Shown in pieces: positions 33,919 through 34,141 of a DNA stretch of 34,141 nucleotides. The DNA lies in contig WRHW01000022.1 of the NCBI GenBank assembly GCA_009783055.1, forward strand, positions 1-34,141. Reading direction: 5' to 3'. This stretch comes from Holophagaceae bacterium (lineage in GTDB: Bacteria > Acidobacteriota > Holophagae > Holophagales > Holophagaceae). Positions within the stretch are counted from its first letter, which is position 1. Each line of letters starts with the position of its first letter. A program made the translations under genes and the position numbers. The notes beneath the pieces were generated by a model. The model did no database searches. It saw nothing but the letters and a program-made list of their open reading frames with translations, and had not been told where the DNA came from.

Positions 33919-33949
33919 GAGTGGCCAGTGACAAGTGGCGAGTGGCCAG
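33919..33949 (+). repeat. direct repeat GAGTGGCCAG, two copies
   Basis: GAGTGGCCAG is at 33919-33928 and again at 33940-33949, 21 bp apart, with a related GTGGCG between. TGGCCA itself is palindromic. It is low-complexity word repetition next to the palindrome array. Confidence 0.55.
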
Positions 33950-33977
33950 AATAATATTAGTTTCTAGTTACGAGTTA

Positions 33978-34095
33978 CTAGTGCAGTGTAACACTTAAGT
34001 GTTACACTGCACTAGGGTCGGGATTTGCTCGCAAATCACGACCGCTAGATGCTTGCAAGGCGGACTTGCTACGCCGTTAAGCAAGCATCTAAAGC
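33978..34095. repeat. array of three abutting palindromes
   Basis: 33978-34015 is a perfect 38-bp palindrome centred on TT/AA. 34016-34043 starts on the next base: 13-nt arms (GGTCGGGATTTGC/GCAAATCACGACC) with one mismatch and a 2-nt loop. 34044-34095 again starts on the next base: an 11-bp stem TAGATGCTTGC/GCAAGCATCTA with an inner GGCG/CGCC stem. CTAGT/ACTAG at 33964-33981 overlaps the first. No gene is seen from 33841 to the window end. Confidence 0.8.
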
Positions 34096-34141
34096 GTTAC
34101 ATGGTACTAGGTCTAATTCAAAACTTACGATTCCCATAGAG

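Overview
The window looks like a chromosomal segment of a motile, diderm (Gram-negative-type) bacterium. Evidence for an outer membrane is a BamD-like lipoprotein, a TolC-type channel, an RND pump, an EnvC-like factor and a DUF5916 outer-membrane protein. Evidence for motility is a chemoreceptor and a YjfB-type protein. The gene set (DUF5916, CecR-like regulator with a TolC/adaptor/HAE1 operon, and a large secreted protein with a duplicated module) reminds me of Acidobacteriota, perhaps Holophagae-like. That placement is from memory and weak. Base composition is moderate to AT-rich.

Layout. (1) 1-1618: right part of an IS630-type element with an A9 frameshift site, then an AT-rich unknown gene that may be truncated by it. 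(2) 1807-3405: unknown gene and a RelB/DinJ-RelE/ParE toxin-antitoxin pair, all on the minus strand. (3) 3437-4444: about 1 kb without a convincing protein gene, but packed with back-to-back stem-loops and closed by a strong intrinsic terminator. This is the most unusual part of the window. (4) 4536-9331 (minus): MacA-like adaptor, two MacB/FtsX-type permeases without an ATPase, and a BamD-like lipoprotein. (5) tRNA-Leu(TAA) and a PcrA/UvrD helicase. (6) 12139-18592 (minus): tetR-tolC-adaptor-RND operon, with two copies of a 20-bp palindrome placed on its promoter. (7) 18605-21613: DUF5916 barrel protein and a divergent DUF192 protein. (8) 21712-23991: YjfB-like motility protein and a chemoreceptor, separated by a very AT-rich intergenic region. 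(9) 24009-29008: RidA, a coupled SNF2 helicase/SWIM zinc-finger pair, and RpiB. (10) 29309-33840: duplicated-module secreted protein, EnvC-like degenerate LytM protein, and a multi-spanning membrane protein. (11) 33919-34095: a second array of abutting palindromes.

How they work together: the two efflux systems and BamD form an envelope/export theme, and the TetR pump operon appears autoregulated. The recurrent theme of the non-coding DNA is palindromy: two tandem hairpin arrays and a dispersed hairpin repeat found twice (21963-21998 and 29016-29052). Whether these are structured RNAs, mobile palindromic elements or DNA-level structures cannot be settled from the sequence alone.
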